From Stieleria varia (GTDB lineage Bacteria > Planctomycetota > Planctomycetia > Pirellulales > Pirellulaceae), in contig NZ_CP151726.1 in the NCBI RefSeq assembly GCF_038443385.1, positions 8,184,001-8,248,000 of the forward strand: 64,000 nt of DNA, in the 5' to 3' direction. Under the pieces are notes generated by a model. The model made no database searches. It was not told where the DNA came from and worked only from the letters and a program-made list of their open reading frames with translations. Numbering within the stretch: the stretch's first letter is position 1; every line of letters starts with the position of its first letter. Both the position numbers and the translations under genes were made by a program. Shown piece by piece: positions 55,200 through 63,802 of the stretch.

Positions 55200-55643
55200 C
55201 AATACCGAAGAGCTGGCAGGAACTGTGTCAAGAGAGTATGCGCGTATCAACCGCATCGCGATAGAGAACGTCCAGCTGAGCATGGTCGTGCTACCAAGCG
55301 CTAGGCGCGGATTATTCATTAGCCGGTACGCGATACCGTACGGTTCCCGATTACAGGCGTGAGAACCGGACGCTATCGCGTGGCGGCTGATATGCGCAGC
55401 CTGCTTTCGTGCCAATCCGCGTAAACCGTTTCGTGCAAACGAATTGCGAAGACTGCAGTGAGCCAGCGTCAATAATCCGGGCTAGGTGGTATCATACGCC
55501 CTGAGCCGCTGGCCGTCAGGCCACTGGCTTTACGCACTGAAATGGATGCACGATGCGTGCAAGACCCGGCCGCTCACGCGTCACGGCTCACGGCGTTAGG
55601 TAGCGTCGTACGTTTAGACTCATTGAGCGCCAGCCGCTGATGA
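55200..55643. other. Repeat-rich gap between HAD and transporter genes
   Basis: No gene. It includes the CTAG-family element at 55301-55485 and, at about 55502-55600, a REP-like arrangement (GAGCCGCTGGCCGTCAGGCC ... GGCCGCTCACGCGTCACGGC) related to the 66-bp family but with a longer loop. Confidence 0.6.
55301..55485. repeat. CTAG-family palindromic element without nested insert
   Basis: Begins CTAGGCGCGGATTATTCATT and ends CAATAATCCGGGCTAG. Inner part: GATACCGTACGGTTCCCGAT ... GAGAACCGGACGCTATC, then GTTTCGTGCAAACGAATTGC. This copy shows the element without the 225-bp insertion seen at 54358. Confidence 0.8.
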
Positions 55644-56603
55644 TCAATCCGTGCTCACACCAACTCCGTGCTTGGCCGACCAGCGCGACGCGATGATCGT
55701 GTCCAGCACCAACTGGGCCAAATGAAAGATCAACATCGGCAAGACGCTCACGCCACAATCGATCGCGACCTGCAGACCGACCATCAACGTTTTCTGACTG
55801 CCCGAGATGCCCACCGCGATCTGCTGCTCGGCCGGCAAACCCAAACGACGCGATACAAAAACGCCGCTTGCCAATGCCGCCAAATGGACGCCCGACGCGA
55901 CCAACAACATGGGCAACTGCGACCACCAACTGACGCCAGTGGTATGCCCCAAGTACTCCGCGCTGGAAACCGCACCGATCATCACCATCATCAAGATGCC
56001 CAGTTGAGCCGCCGATGAGATTGCCAACTTATTGCGGTCCGCCCATCTGCCCACCCATCGCCTCATCATTTGTGCGACGATCAAGGGCAAGACGACCAAC
56101 AACGCCAGTTTGATCATTTGATCCAGCGGTGAAATCGTCACCTGCTTGGCCAACACCAGGGCAACTCCCAGCGGCACCACCAGCACGCAAGCCACGTTCG
56201 TCACCAGCGTTGTCATGATGGCAATGGAGTCGTCACCGCCGGCTTTGCGAGTCCAAACCGACGCCGACGCCAATGTGCACGGGACCAACGCGGCGACGAA
56301 CAGCCCGCCAAACTCCACCGGGCTGAGCAGCCACCAAAAGGGCAGACACAACAAAGGAACCAAAAAAACATTGGTACCTATTGCCAGCAAACACGGCAGC
56401 GGACGTGTCACGCTGCGACGCACCGCGTCCGGCTTGAGCGTCACGCCCATCGCCCACATCACCGCAAAAACAAGCCCGTTTCGCAACGGAGGCCACTTCG
56501 CCACCGGCTCCAAGCTCTGCGAGAAACCATGACCGACGGCAAAACACACCACCAGTGCTAGCAAAAACCAATATTTCGCGAGCCATCGAGAGGGGAATGC
56601 CAT
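55644..56603 (-). CDS. Bile acid:sodium symporter (BASS)-family transporter
   Basis: 319 residues from ATG 56603; the open frame to 56747 would overlap the divergent gene. About nine to ten hydrophobic segments. Family-like features: FAVMWAMGVTLKPDAVRRSV (the MGL/T region), FGGLFVAALVPCTLASASVW, which matches the P-x-x-x-x-S crossing-helix motif, and AVGISGSQKTLMVGLQVAI, the second crossing motif. Members move organic anions with Na+. The substrate is not predictable. Divergent from 56742 with 138 bp between. Confidence 0.88.
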   Translation of the reverse strand: MAFPSRWLAKYWFLLALVVCFAVGHGFSQSLEPVAKWPPLRNGLVFAVMWAMGVTLKPDAVRRSVTRPLPCLLAIGTNVFLVPLLCLPFWWLLSPVEFGGLFVAALVPCTLASASVWTRKAGGDDSIAIMTTLVTNVACVLVVPLGVALVLAKQVTISPLDQMIKLALLVVLPLIVAQMMRRWVGRWADRNKLAISSAAQLGILMMVMIGAVSSAEYLGHTTGVSWWSQLPMLLVASGVHLAALASGVFVSRRLGLPAEQQIAVGISGSQKTLMVGLQVAIDCGVSVLPMLIFHLAQLVLDTIIASRWSAKHGVGVSTD

Positions 56604-56741
56604 GGGAAACGGTCTACCGACGCACGGGCGAGAGAATCTAGTATCAGGGTCGCGAATCAGGCCAGCCCAAACAGCCAGTCCCGATTGGCACCCCGGATGG
56701 ATCAGCCCAGATCGTAGCCGAACCCAGAGAGTAACGCACGG

Positions 56742-58115
56742 ATGCATGAGCGAACTGAACGAGCGATAGCTCGGTTGCTGTTCGTTTTCTGCTGCGCGGT
56801 CCCCACGTCACTGACGCTACTGGCAATTCTGATCACCTGGACGCCTTGGTACCACGCCAGTCGCCTCGCCGCGATCGCCGAGCATCTCTCTCGCGAAACA
56901 GGACTGGTCGTCCAGATCGAAGATTTTCGTCGTGTTTCGCCCAACCGTTGGACGCTGCACCGTGTCGAATTGATCGAACCGGAAACGCTATACCAAGTCG
57001 CGATGATTCGCCAAATCGATTGGACGCAAGACGCCGATTCCGTGCGTGTCATGATTCACCAACCGGAGCTTCAGTCCGAACAACTCGGACACGCGTGGTC
57101 GATGATTCACGATCGGCTGATCAGTCGTCCGGAGCACACCACGATCCCGATCGAGATCGCCGCCAACGATGTCACGATCGTCAGTCGCACCGGTGACATG
57201 CCGCTGCGAGACGTGCAAGCGTGGGTGCAACCCAACGCGACGGGATTGCGTATGAATCTGGAATGCCGATTGGCGGACCAAAGTCCTCGGATGGTGAAGT
57301 CGACTTCAACCTCCACAAACACTTCGTTGACCCGTGTCACGCTGGTGCGCGACCGCAGCGGCGAGCGACCAGAGAGCACACTGATTTTAGAAAGCGGCGA
57401 CAACGACCTGCCTTGCTCGGCCATTGCCGGCTACCTGCCGACCCTACAAGGACTCGGCCCCAACGCGACCTTTCGTGGAGCCCTGGAGTGCCGCATGACG
57501 GACACCGGCACATCGATCGTACTCGATGGTTCCCAGTTCAATCAGATCGACTTGAGCTATTGGAGCAAACACTTGCCTTACCCGGTTGTCGGTACCGCCG
57601 ATCTGCAACTGGCTCGCTGCACCATGCGGCCCGGCGAACCGATCAACGTCGCCGGAACGCTGATCGCTCGTGACGGACTGGTGGGCATCGGGATGCTCGG
57701 TTCACTGCAACGCGACTTGGGTTTCGAGATCGACATGAACGCCCTGCCTCCAGACGGTCGGGGCTTGCCCTATCGATTGGCGGCGTTGAAGTTTTCGATG
57801 TTGGGCGATTCACAGATTTCACTGCAAGGCATGTGCGACACCCAGTTGGAGTTTCGCGGCGGGCCACCCGGCGTCGCATTGCTGAGAGCCGAAGACGGAC
57901 AACCGGTGGTGTTCAGCTCGGGCGGCGCGATCAAACCGCATCAGTTGATGGCGACCCTGGGCGCCGACCGACACTACTCACCCTTCTGGTCCGAAATCCT
58001 GATGACACCGCCAAGACCGATCGGGATGGAAACACTCGACCCGAACGCCCCGCCTTCGGGACGACTGATCCCTTCGATCGCCACGCAAAAAGAAGACGTG
58101 ATCAAGCAGCGTTAG
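56742..58115 (+). CDS. Membrane-anchored AsmA-like protein
   Basis: 457 residues. A basic N-terminus and one membrane segment (LLFVFCCAVPTSLTLLAILI, about 12-31) are followed by an exported, beta-rich body. The opening ASRLAAIAEHLSRETGLVVQ with VELIEPETLYQVAMI resembles the start of AsmA-like/lipid-transfer repeat proteins (a short helix, then repeated beta strands). Later strands have the same pattern (GTADLQLARCTMRPGEPI). The likeness is weak and the family is uncertain. Followed by a 127-bp gap that begins with a possible decayed repeat end. Confidence 0.65.
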   Translation: MHERTERAIARLLFVFCCAVPTSLTLLAILITWTPWYHASRLAAIAEHLSRETGLVVQIEDFRRVSPNRWTLHRVELIEPETLYQVAMIRQIDWTQDADSVRVMIHQPELQSEQLGHAWSMIHDRLISRPEHTTIPIEIAANDVTIVSRTGDMPLRDVQAWVQPNATGLRMNLECRLADQSPRMVKSTSTSTNTSLTRVTLVRDRSGERPESTLILESGDNDLPCSAIAGYLPTLQGLGPNATFRGALECRMTDTGTSIVLDGSQFNQIDLSYWSKHLPYPVVGTADLQLARCTMRPGEPINVAGTLIARDGLVGIGMLGSLQRDLGFEIDMNALPPDGRGLPYRLAALKFSMLGDSQISLQGMCDTQLEFRGGPPGVALLRAEDGQPVVFSSGGAIKPHQLMATLGADRHYSPFWSEILMTPPRPIGMETLDPNAPPSGRLIPSIATQKEDVIKQR

Positions 58116-58242
58116 ATGAGGTTGTTTAAACTTTGGAGTTGACTATGTCCTGCACTGCGTGCTGGCTGATTCGCAGGCGTAAACAAACTTTTCCTTTTGC
58201 TCTACCGTGACGGTCACGATCACCGCAATCGCTCACTGACTA

Positions 58243-59271
58243 CTATTTGGGATCGCTGTCGGACAAAATTTCTTGAGGCGTCTTCCATTGAGATCCAGTT
58301 AAACGGCCGCCAGGCTTCGCGTATGTGTCGAAGTAAAACTCAAAGAGCGGAGTAAACTGCAAGCGAAAGTCCTTAGATTCGCAATCAAAGAATTCGTTGG
58401 GAACCTGTTTTCCAACACGCCAATTGAATACCCAATGATGTTGCTCTTGAGTCAAATCAAACGGACTTCCCGACGCTGCCTTTAACACATGTGGCAATAA
58501 CTTGCCCGAATCATTCTTTTTCCAAGAGATTTCAGTATTACCAAACAAGTTTGGCATGTTTGGAATCTTGCTCTTATACGTCAATCGAACAGGCATGTAA
58601 TCGCACGCCTTCGATTGCCACATTTCGATCTCAAAGTCGAGCGTATGATGCTTCGATCGCCATTTGGAATGAATTTCCCCCTGAACAACTCGCTGCGCCT
58701 CGATCAGCTCACCTTCACGCAAGAACACCTGTTCAATCCAACCGAATTGCTCCATTGGATTCTGAAGAAACATTGGGTGAAGCACTAAATCATCGAATGC
58801 ATCAAAATTGACAGCGCTCAATGCGTTTTTCTTCACGAATTCTCGCGTAGAAATATCCTTCTCTTTCATCATATATCCGCGAGCTGATGCAGCGCCATTT
58901 CGACCCTCAGTTTTCCCACCGCACGTGAATAGTTCGGTCCAAGTCTGAAATTCAAACGGTTGATTAGATTCTCCAATGCCAATTACGCGACCGTGTGCCG
59001 AATACTCAAGATCCTTTGCAGACGACCTTGCTTTCAATCGGTAGATCCTAAATATTCTAACAGGAGGCCGCCCTTTTACCTTGTCACTGTAGAACACCTG
59101 TGACTCGCCTTGGACCATCAGCGCGTACCGCTTCAATACCTCATCTCTGGCAACCGTCATATCTGCAAGTCCTTGGTAAACGATATCATGGGCGGACTCC
59201 TTTTCCTGAGCGGTGCCTTCACCAGACCATGAAATCGACAACAAGAACGCCAGTGAGCAGAAAAATCGCAT
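58243..59271 (-). CDS. Unknown secreted protein, LolA-like
   Basis: 342 residues. Signal peptide MRFFCSLAFLLSISWSGEGT. The mature part is beta-rich and resembles planctomycete LolA-like secreted proteins: RYALMVQGESQVFYSD, LEYSAHGRVIGIGESN, LDFEIEMWQSKACDYMPVRL and LLPHVLKAASGSPFDL. The pattern of its second half is shared with the C-terminal half of the broken gene at 32297-34084. AT-richer than the core genes. It overlaps a small upstream frame by 53 bp and is the last gene of the interrupted operon. Confidence 0.72.
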   Translation of the reverse strand: MRFFCSLAFLLSISWSGEGTAQEKESAHDIVYQGLADMTVARDEVLKRYALMVQGESQVFYSDKVKGRPPVRIFRIYRLKARSSAKDLEYSAHGRVIGIGESNQPFEFQTWTELFTCGGKTEGRNGAASARGYMMKEKDISTREFVKKNALSAVNFDAFDDLVLHPMFLQNPMEQFGWIEQVFLREGELIEAQRVVQGEIHSKWRSKHHTLDFEIEMWQSKACDYMPVRLTYKSKIPNMPNLFGNTEISWKKNDSGKLLPHVLKAASGSPFDLTQEQHHWVFNWRVGKQVPNEFFDCESKDFRLQFTPLFEFYFDTYAKPGGRLTGSQWKTPQEILSDSDPK

Positions 59272-59476
59272 GCGCTCGCTCCACGCTTAGATTGAATACA
59301 AAAATAAAACTCGTTAACGTGCCAGCGACTGCTAAACAGGTACAGTATCCGAACAGCCAAACAAAAACTTTTCTGTCGGCGCTATTCAATGCACCTGACG
59401 CTTTTTCCATAATGGAAGATAATACACCGACGTCCTGCGAATACTCAAACCAATCTCCCCGAGCTCGAACAAACAT
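59219..59476 (-). CDS. Possible small two-helix membrane protein
   Basis: 85 residues from ATG 59476; a GTG at 59503 touches the IS end. Two hydrophobic stretches (VFVWLFGYCTCLAVAGTL and IFLLTGVLVVDFMVW). Its last 53 bp overlap the signal-peptide region of the next gene, so some of the hydrophobicity could be a frame shadow. The outer IS inserted 27 bp upstream of the ATG and separates this gene from the two upstream genes. Real gene status is uncertain. Confidence 0.4.
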   Translation of the reverse strand: MFVRARGDWFEYSQDVGVLSSIMEKASGALNSADRKVFVWLFGYCTCLAVAGTLTSFIFVFNLSVERAHAIFLLTGVLVVDFMVW

Positions 59477-59721
59477 CGTCAGGCGAATATCCTTGACGCT
59501 CACAGGGCGATTGCGCCACACTGGGTAATTTGCGAAGATGAGCGAAGATTCGTGTTTGGGTCGCTGAGATGCAGTGGCTGGGCGAATCGACTCGCTCAGG
59601 ATTGGCTTGATGGAACGCTCTGCTTCACTGATTGAAAAACTTAATACCGTTTCCGATCCACGACCGGGCGAGCCGATTTATCCGCTTGTCAATATTCTCT
59701 TTATGACGATCTGTGCGGTGA

Positions 59722-60970
59722 CAGGGCGATTGCACGGCGATTTACCGACTGAAAACGACCTTTTCCATGTAGTCATCGTCCCACCCGGCGGTGAGCCGCC
59801 TGTTCTTGACTCCACACTTCGCAGTTTTCTCTTGCTTGAGCAAGCTTAAGGCCGTCCGTCTAAGCGTGCTGAAGTTCTCGTCACCATGACCTTTGCGAAT
59901 GCGACATTGGTCTTCGCCAAACGTCACGTCCAACTGCCAATGACAGCTGTTCTCGATGCCCCAGTGGTTACGCACAGCACAGGCAAACGATTCTCCTTCA
60001 AGTGTTTTGCTGAGTATGTAATAACGCACTGCGATCTCGTCGCCCTTTCGACGTTCCGTGTTGTTGATCGACATACCGATGGCACTGAGATTTTTCCAAC
60101 GACTGGCGTCTGGAAGATCGCTGGGAACCTTGCACAAGTAGTAGCTACGCTCATCCACACGTCCGTGATCGGTCTCCTTCGTGTGATGTTCAAACACCTC
60201 GATTCGGGCAAAGTCATCCTCAAGATGATCCAAGAAGAAGGCCTTGATTCCCTCGTGAAGTGTCGGTTGGTTCCCTTTCACTGCCAAGCAATAGTCCGCA
60301 CCTTCGTCAACGATCTTTGCAGCGATCTCTGTTTGGCAGCCCATTGCATCAATCGTTACCAAACCTCCGGAAACGTCGATGATTTCCAGCAATTTAGGAA
60401 TCGCTGTGATCTCGTTGCTCTTCGCATCGACCACCGTTTGTCCAAGGCTGATGTGGTTAGCCGTCGCCCATGCACTGACCATGTGGATGGCAGCTTTGCC
60501 GGTCGCAGTGTCGTAGCTTCTGCGAAGAGTCTTGCCGTCGATCGCAATGACTTGGCCATCGGTGATCTTGTGAAGCTGAGTGATCCATTCGAGCAGCATC
60601 GGTTCAAACTCTTCAGGTTTGACCGCATTGAGGATGGCGTTGAAACGATCGTGCGATGGAACTCCTGCGGTCATATCCAGGAACTTGGAGAACCATTCTT
60701 TCTTTGTGTTGGCAAACTTAGCGATCGCAACGAAATCATCCGCACCAGCGATCACCGCACAGATCGTCATAAAGAGAATATTGACAAGCGGATAAATCGG
60801 CTCGCCCGGTCGTGGATCGGAAACGGTATTAAGTTTTTCAATCAGTGAAGCAGAGCGTTCCATCAAGCCAATCCTGAGCGAGTCGATTCGCCCAGCCACT
60901 GCATCTCAGCGACCCAAACACGAATCTTCGCTCATCTTCGCAAATTACCCAGTGTGGCGCAATCGCCCTG
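59722..60970 (-). mobile_element. ISAs1-family element (inner, intact copy)
   Basis: 1249 bp, inserted in the outer copy in the opposite direction, with 10-bp target duplication TGTGCGGTGA (59712-59721 and 60971-60980). The terminal inverted repeats are the same as those of the outer copy, and length is identical, so the second jump was recent. Confidence 0.96.
59742..60899 (-). CDS. ISAs1-family transposase
   Basis: 385 residues, GTG start at 60899; Met13 is an alternative. N-terminal DDE_Tnp_1-associated domain (DPRPGEPIYPLVNILFMTIC, ADDFVAIAKFANTKKEW, PSHDRFNAILNAVKPEEF). Catalytic residues of the DDE fold: Asp in VIAIDGKTLRRS, Asp in VTIDAMGCQTEIA, and Glu in NHWGIENSCHWQLDVTF. Length is usual for the family. 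It is intact and probably able to mobilise both copies. The long frames on the opposite strand are antisense shadows. Confidence 0.96.
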   Translation of the reverse strand: MAGRIDSLRIGLMERSASLIEKLNTVSDPRPGEPIYPLVNILFMTICAVIAGADDFVAIAKFANTKKEWFSKFLDMTAGVPSHDRFNAILNAVKPEEFEPMLLEWITQLHKITDGQVIAIDGKTLRRSYDTATGKAAIHMVSAWATANHISLGQTVVDAKSNEITAIPKLLEIIDVSGGLVTIDAMGCQTEIAAKIVDEGADYCLAVKGNQPTLHEGIKAFFLDHLEDDFARIEVFEHHTKETDHGRVDERSYYLCKVPSDLPDASRWKNLSAIGMSINNTERRKGDEIAVRYYILSKTLEGESFACAVRNHWGIENSCHWQLDVTFGEDQCRIRKGHGDENFSTLRRTALSLLKQEKTAKCGVKNRRLTAGWDDDYMEKVVFSR

Positions 60971-62208
60971 TGTGCGGTGATCGCTGGTGCGGATGATTTC
61001 GTTGCGATCGCTAAGTTTGCCAACACAAAGAAAGAATGGTTCTCCAAGTTCCTGGATATGACCGCAGGAGTTCCATCGCACGATCGTTTCAACGCCATCC
61101 TCAATGCGGTCAAACCTGAAGAGTTTGAACCGATGCTGCTCGAATGGATCACTCAGCTTCACAAGATCACCGATGGCCAAGTCATTGCGATCGACGGCAA
61201 GACTCTTCGCAGAAGCTACGACACTGCGACCGGCAAAGCTGCCATCCACATGGTCAGTGCATGGGCGACGGCTAACCACATCAGCCTTGGACAAACGGTG
61301 GTCGATGCGAAGAGCAACGAGATCACAGCGATTCCTAAATTGCTGGAAATCATCGACGTTTCCGGAGGTTTGGTAACGATTGATGCAATGGGCTGCCAAA
61401 CAGAGATCGCTGCAAAGATCGTTGACGAAGGTGCGGACTATTGCTTGGCAGTGAAAGGGAACCAACCGACACTTCACGAGGGAATCAAGGCCTTCTTCTT
61501 GGATCATCTTGAGGATGACTTTGCCCGAATCGAGGTGTTTGAACATCACACGAAGGAGACCGATCACGGACGTGTGGATGAGCGTAGCTACTACTTGTGC
61601 AAGGTTCCCAGCGATCTTCCAGACGCCAGTCGTTGGAAAAATCTCAGTGCCATCGGTATGTCGATCAACAACACGGAACGTCGAAAGGGCGACGAGATCG
61701 CAGTGCGTTATTACATACTCAGCAAAACACTTGAAGGAGAATCGTTTGCCTGTGCTGTGCGTAACCACTGGGGCATCGAGAACAGCTGTCATTGGCAGTT
61801 GGACGTGACGTTTGGCGAAGACCAATGTCGCATTCGCAAAGGTCATGGTGACGAGAACTTCAGCACGCTTAGACGGACGGCCTTAAGCTTGCTCAAGCAA
61901 GAGAAAACTGCGAAGTGTGGAGTCAAGAACAGGCGGCTCACCGCCGGGTGGGACGATGACTACATGGAAAAGGTCGTTTTCAGTCGGTAAATCGCCGTGC
62001 AATCGCCCTGTTGACGCTCACTGGAGGAAGGCAGCCTGCACCATTTACAAACTATTGGGCAGTACCCAACGCATTTTCTTTCCGTCTACTGCCCGATACT
62101 CCTAACGGATCTACAAATCAATTATTGCGAATATTCTGCGTGATACCCGCATCCATACTACGTGTTCGGCAGGGACTTCTAGCAGTATTCGACCAGTGGC
62201 TTGAAAAG

Positions 62209-62637
62209 CTACCCAAAACACTGAACGCCAGAGAGCTCATAAACGTCCTTTTCCTCTACCCAATTCTCGTTTTGACCTCCTTGGCATTGCCAAAAGGTAT
62301 CTTCCCACTCGCACTCGCAATCACCTTCTTTCCAGCACTCATAGTGATCGGGATTGGCTTCATCGGCTAAACGCCCCTCCTCCTCGGAGGCCGCGTTCCT
62401 TTGCTCTTTCACAGTGGCGTTGTAGTCATCATCGTACCAGCGCCAATCTTTGTTTACGCAAATCGCTGACGTTTCTGGATTCCCACACTGTGATGTCTGG
62501 CCAGTTAAGCAACCAGAATAGCTCGCGGTACCGCATACGCGAACATAATTGTACGGAACAACATACCGTACGCAATCTTGAGCAGCCAGCGTGCCTGCAG
62601 CAACTACTAAAAGACTACAAGTAAATGCAAATCTCAT
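62209..62637 (-). CDS. Unknown secreted cysteine-rich protein
   Basis: 142 residues from ATG 62637, supported by GAGGTG 7-8 nt upstream. Signal peptide MRFAFTCSLLVVAAGTLAAQ. The mature part has about ten cysteines (VRVCGTASYSGCLTGQTSQC; HYECWKEGDCECEWEDTF), which suggests disulfide bonding outside the cytoplasm, and an acidic helical middle (KEQRNAASEEEGRLADEA). No family recognised. It begins 22 bp after the DUF1573 gene, so the two are very likely one operon. The outer IS lies about 190 bp downstream. Confidence 0.7.
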   Translation of the reverse strand: MRFAFTCSLLVVAAGTLAAQDCVRYVVPYNYVRVCGTASYSGCLTGQTSQCGNPETSAICVNKDWRWYDDDYNATVKEQRNAASEEEGRLADEANPDHYECWKEGDCECEWEDTFWQCQGGQNENWVEEKDVYELSGVQCFG

Positions 62638-62659
62638 TCTTCTCACCTCAGTAAAGCGT

Positions 62660-63802
62660 TTAGGAATCAAGAAACCGGAATCGAGCCGTAAACCCAATCT
62701 CGCCACACGAGATCTTTGCTTCCACATCCGTGGACAAGCTTGCATCACGAATCCAATCGGACAAATCACTGCTAAATGATAGCGAGACACCTTGCTTTAA
62801 GACTGTCATCTTCGCTTCAACCGTCTTGCTTGCCGTCCCTCCCTCTTTCAACTTCAGCTCTATAAATACATCTATTCTTGAATTCTCTTTTGGAATAATT
62901 GACGATACGTCGCCAAACAAAAAAAATCGCAAATCTCTTGCTGCTGCAATGTACAAAGTTTTTGGCACTGCCCGAATGACGCCCTCATATTTGACGCGGA
63001 TTGAGACTGGCTCAAACTTCCGATCGCCTTCAACCCGGGGCTGCAAATGAATGGCTTCGTAAAACTGGCCGCTGTCATTTCGTGCAATCTTCAGCCACAC
63101 TTCGTCATCAAGAACCCTCTTCTCAAGGATCTTAAATTGGTCACTATCAGGTTCGAAGCTAATCGAATCTAGAGCGATAGTCCCATCACGGATCTCCAAC
63201 GTAACCTCTCCTTCTCCGTCCTCACCAATCACCAACTCACTCTGGGGCCATACAGGAGCCTGGATTCGCCCTTTCAATTCGATAGTATGCTGGCGCCCAG
63301 AGATAATTACATCAACTGATTCCGCAAACGCCCCCAGCCCCTTTCTTGACACTTGAATAAGAACGCTTTGACTTCCCTCCGGCGAAATCTCTCTCTCACT
63401 TGATTGAGCAATCGTACACCCGCAGGAGCTTTTTATCCGTTCAATACGGATACCGTGCTCCCCACTATTGATGACAACAACACGCCCCTGGAAAACCGAC
63501 CCAAGAAAGGCAGTACCAAGCTCTAGCCGATGCCTGGACTGCTCACCGTTGGACATTATCCGGCCGTAGACAGGAAGCTTCTCAACAGCCTCGCTGGAGA
63601 GAACAATCTCACTTTTATGAATTGCCTCATCACCGAGCACGTGATTTCGAGAGAGACCAACGATCGCAGCGAAGCACGAGAAGACAAGAAGACAAGAAGA
63701 TGCCTGTTCATCAGAAGCCCCAGTGTTGTACGAACCAAAGTCGAACGTCCTTAACGCTATGAATTTCAACAAGAGAGTCAAGCAAAATGTTTGGAAAATC
63801 AC
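62660..63802 (-). CDS. DUF1573-domain secreted protein with shifted signal region
   Basis: 380 residues in the open frame. DUF1573 is clear at about 106-175: VVVINSGEHGIRIERIKSSC, GCTIAQSSEREISPEG and RQHTIELKGRIQ. Further Ig-like strands follow (VSIRVKYEGVI, AVPKTLYIAAARDLRFFLFG). The natural start is probably ATG 63711 with GGGGC upstream: removing one copy of an 8-bp tandem repeat (63684-63699) would give a standard signal peptide MNRHLLVFSCFAAIVGLS in frame. As the sequence stands, that start is out of frame and only ATG 63802, with an odd N-terminal extension, opens the frame. The gene may be broken or phase-variable. Confidence 0.72.
   Translation of the reverse strand: MIFQTFCLTLLLKFIALRTFDFGSYNTGASDEQASSCLLVFSCFAAIVGLSRNHVLGDEAIHKSEIVLSSEAVEKLPVYGRIMSNGEQSRHRLELGTAFLGSVFQGRVVVINSGEHGIRIERIKSSCGCTIAQSSEREISPEGSQSVLIQVSRKGLGAFAESVDVIISGRQHTIELKGRIQAPVWPQSELVIGEDGEGEVTLEIRDGTIALDSISFEPDSDQFKILEKRVLDDEVWLKIARNDSGQFYEAIHLQPRVEGDRKFEPVSIRVKYEGVIRAVPKTLYIAAARDLRFFLFGDVSSIIPKENSRIDVFIELKLKEGGTASKTVEAKMTVLKQGVSLSFSSDLSDWIRDASLSTDVEAKISCGEIGFTARFRFLDS
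63684..63699. repeat. 8-bp tandem duplication in signal-peptide region
   Basis: ACAAGAAG is present twice in tandem, preceded by a partial third unit (AGAAG). Gain or loss of one unit changes the reading frame of the DUF1573 gene between the two possible starts. Confidence 0.85.

Larger units (their letters stand above)
59574..61990 (+). pseudogene. ISAs1-family transposase interrupted by inner IS
   Basis: The 5' part (59574-59711, GTG start) encodes the first 46 or so residues up to NILFMTICAV. The rest continues from 60971 to 61990 with a sequence matching the inner copy. The open frame of 337 residues starting at 60977 retains all DDE motifs but lacks the N-terminal domain. Broken only by the insertion, with no other decay visible. 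Confidence 0.92.
59503..62010 (+). mobile_element. ISAs1-family element (outer copy), split by a second copy
   Basis: Ends CAGGGCGATTGCGCCACACT and the complement of CAGGGCGATTGCACGGCGAT: 12 bp of perfect terminal inversion. It is flanked by the 10-bp target duplication TTGACGCTCA (59493-59502 and 62011-62020). Without the inner copy and its duplication it is 1249 bp. The transposase runs on the plus strand but is interrupted. Confidence 0.95.

Noticed and set aside
58120..58150. Further copy of the 225-bp element end (GTTTAAACTTTGGAGTTG)
   Set aside because: Only a short, imperfect resemblance to the left end and no internal palindrome or right end follows.
59886..60848. 320-residue plus-strand frame, repeated at 60932-61846 on the minus strand
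   Set aside because: Antisense shadow of the ISAs1 transposase; it appears twice only because the IS does.
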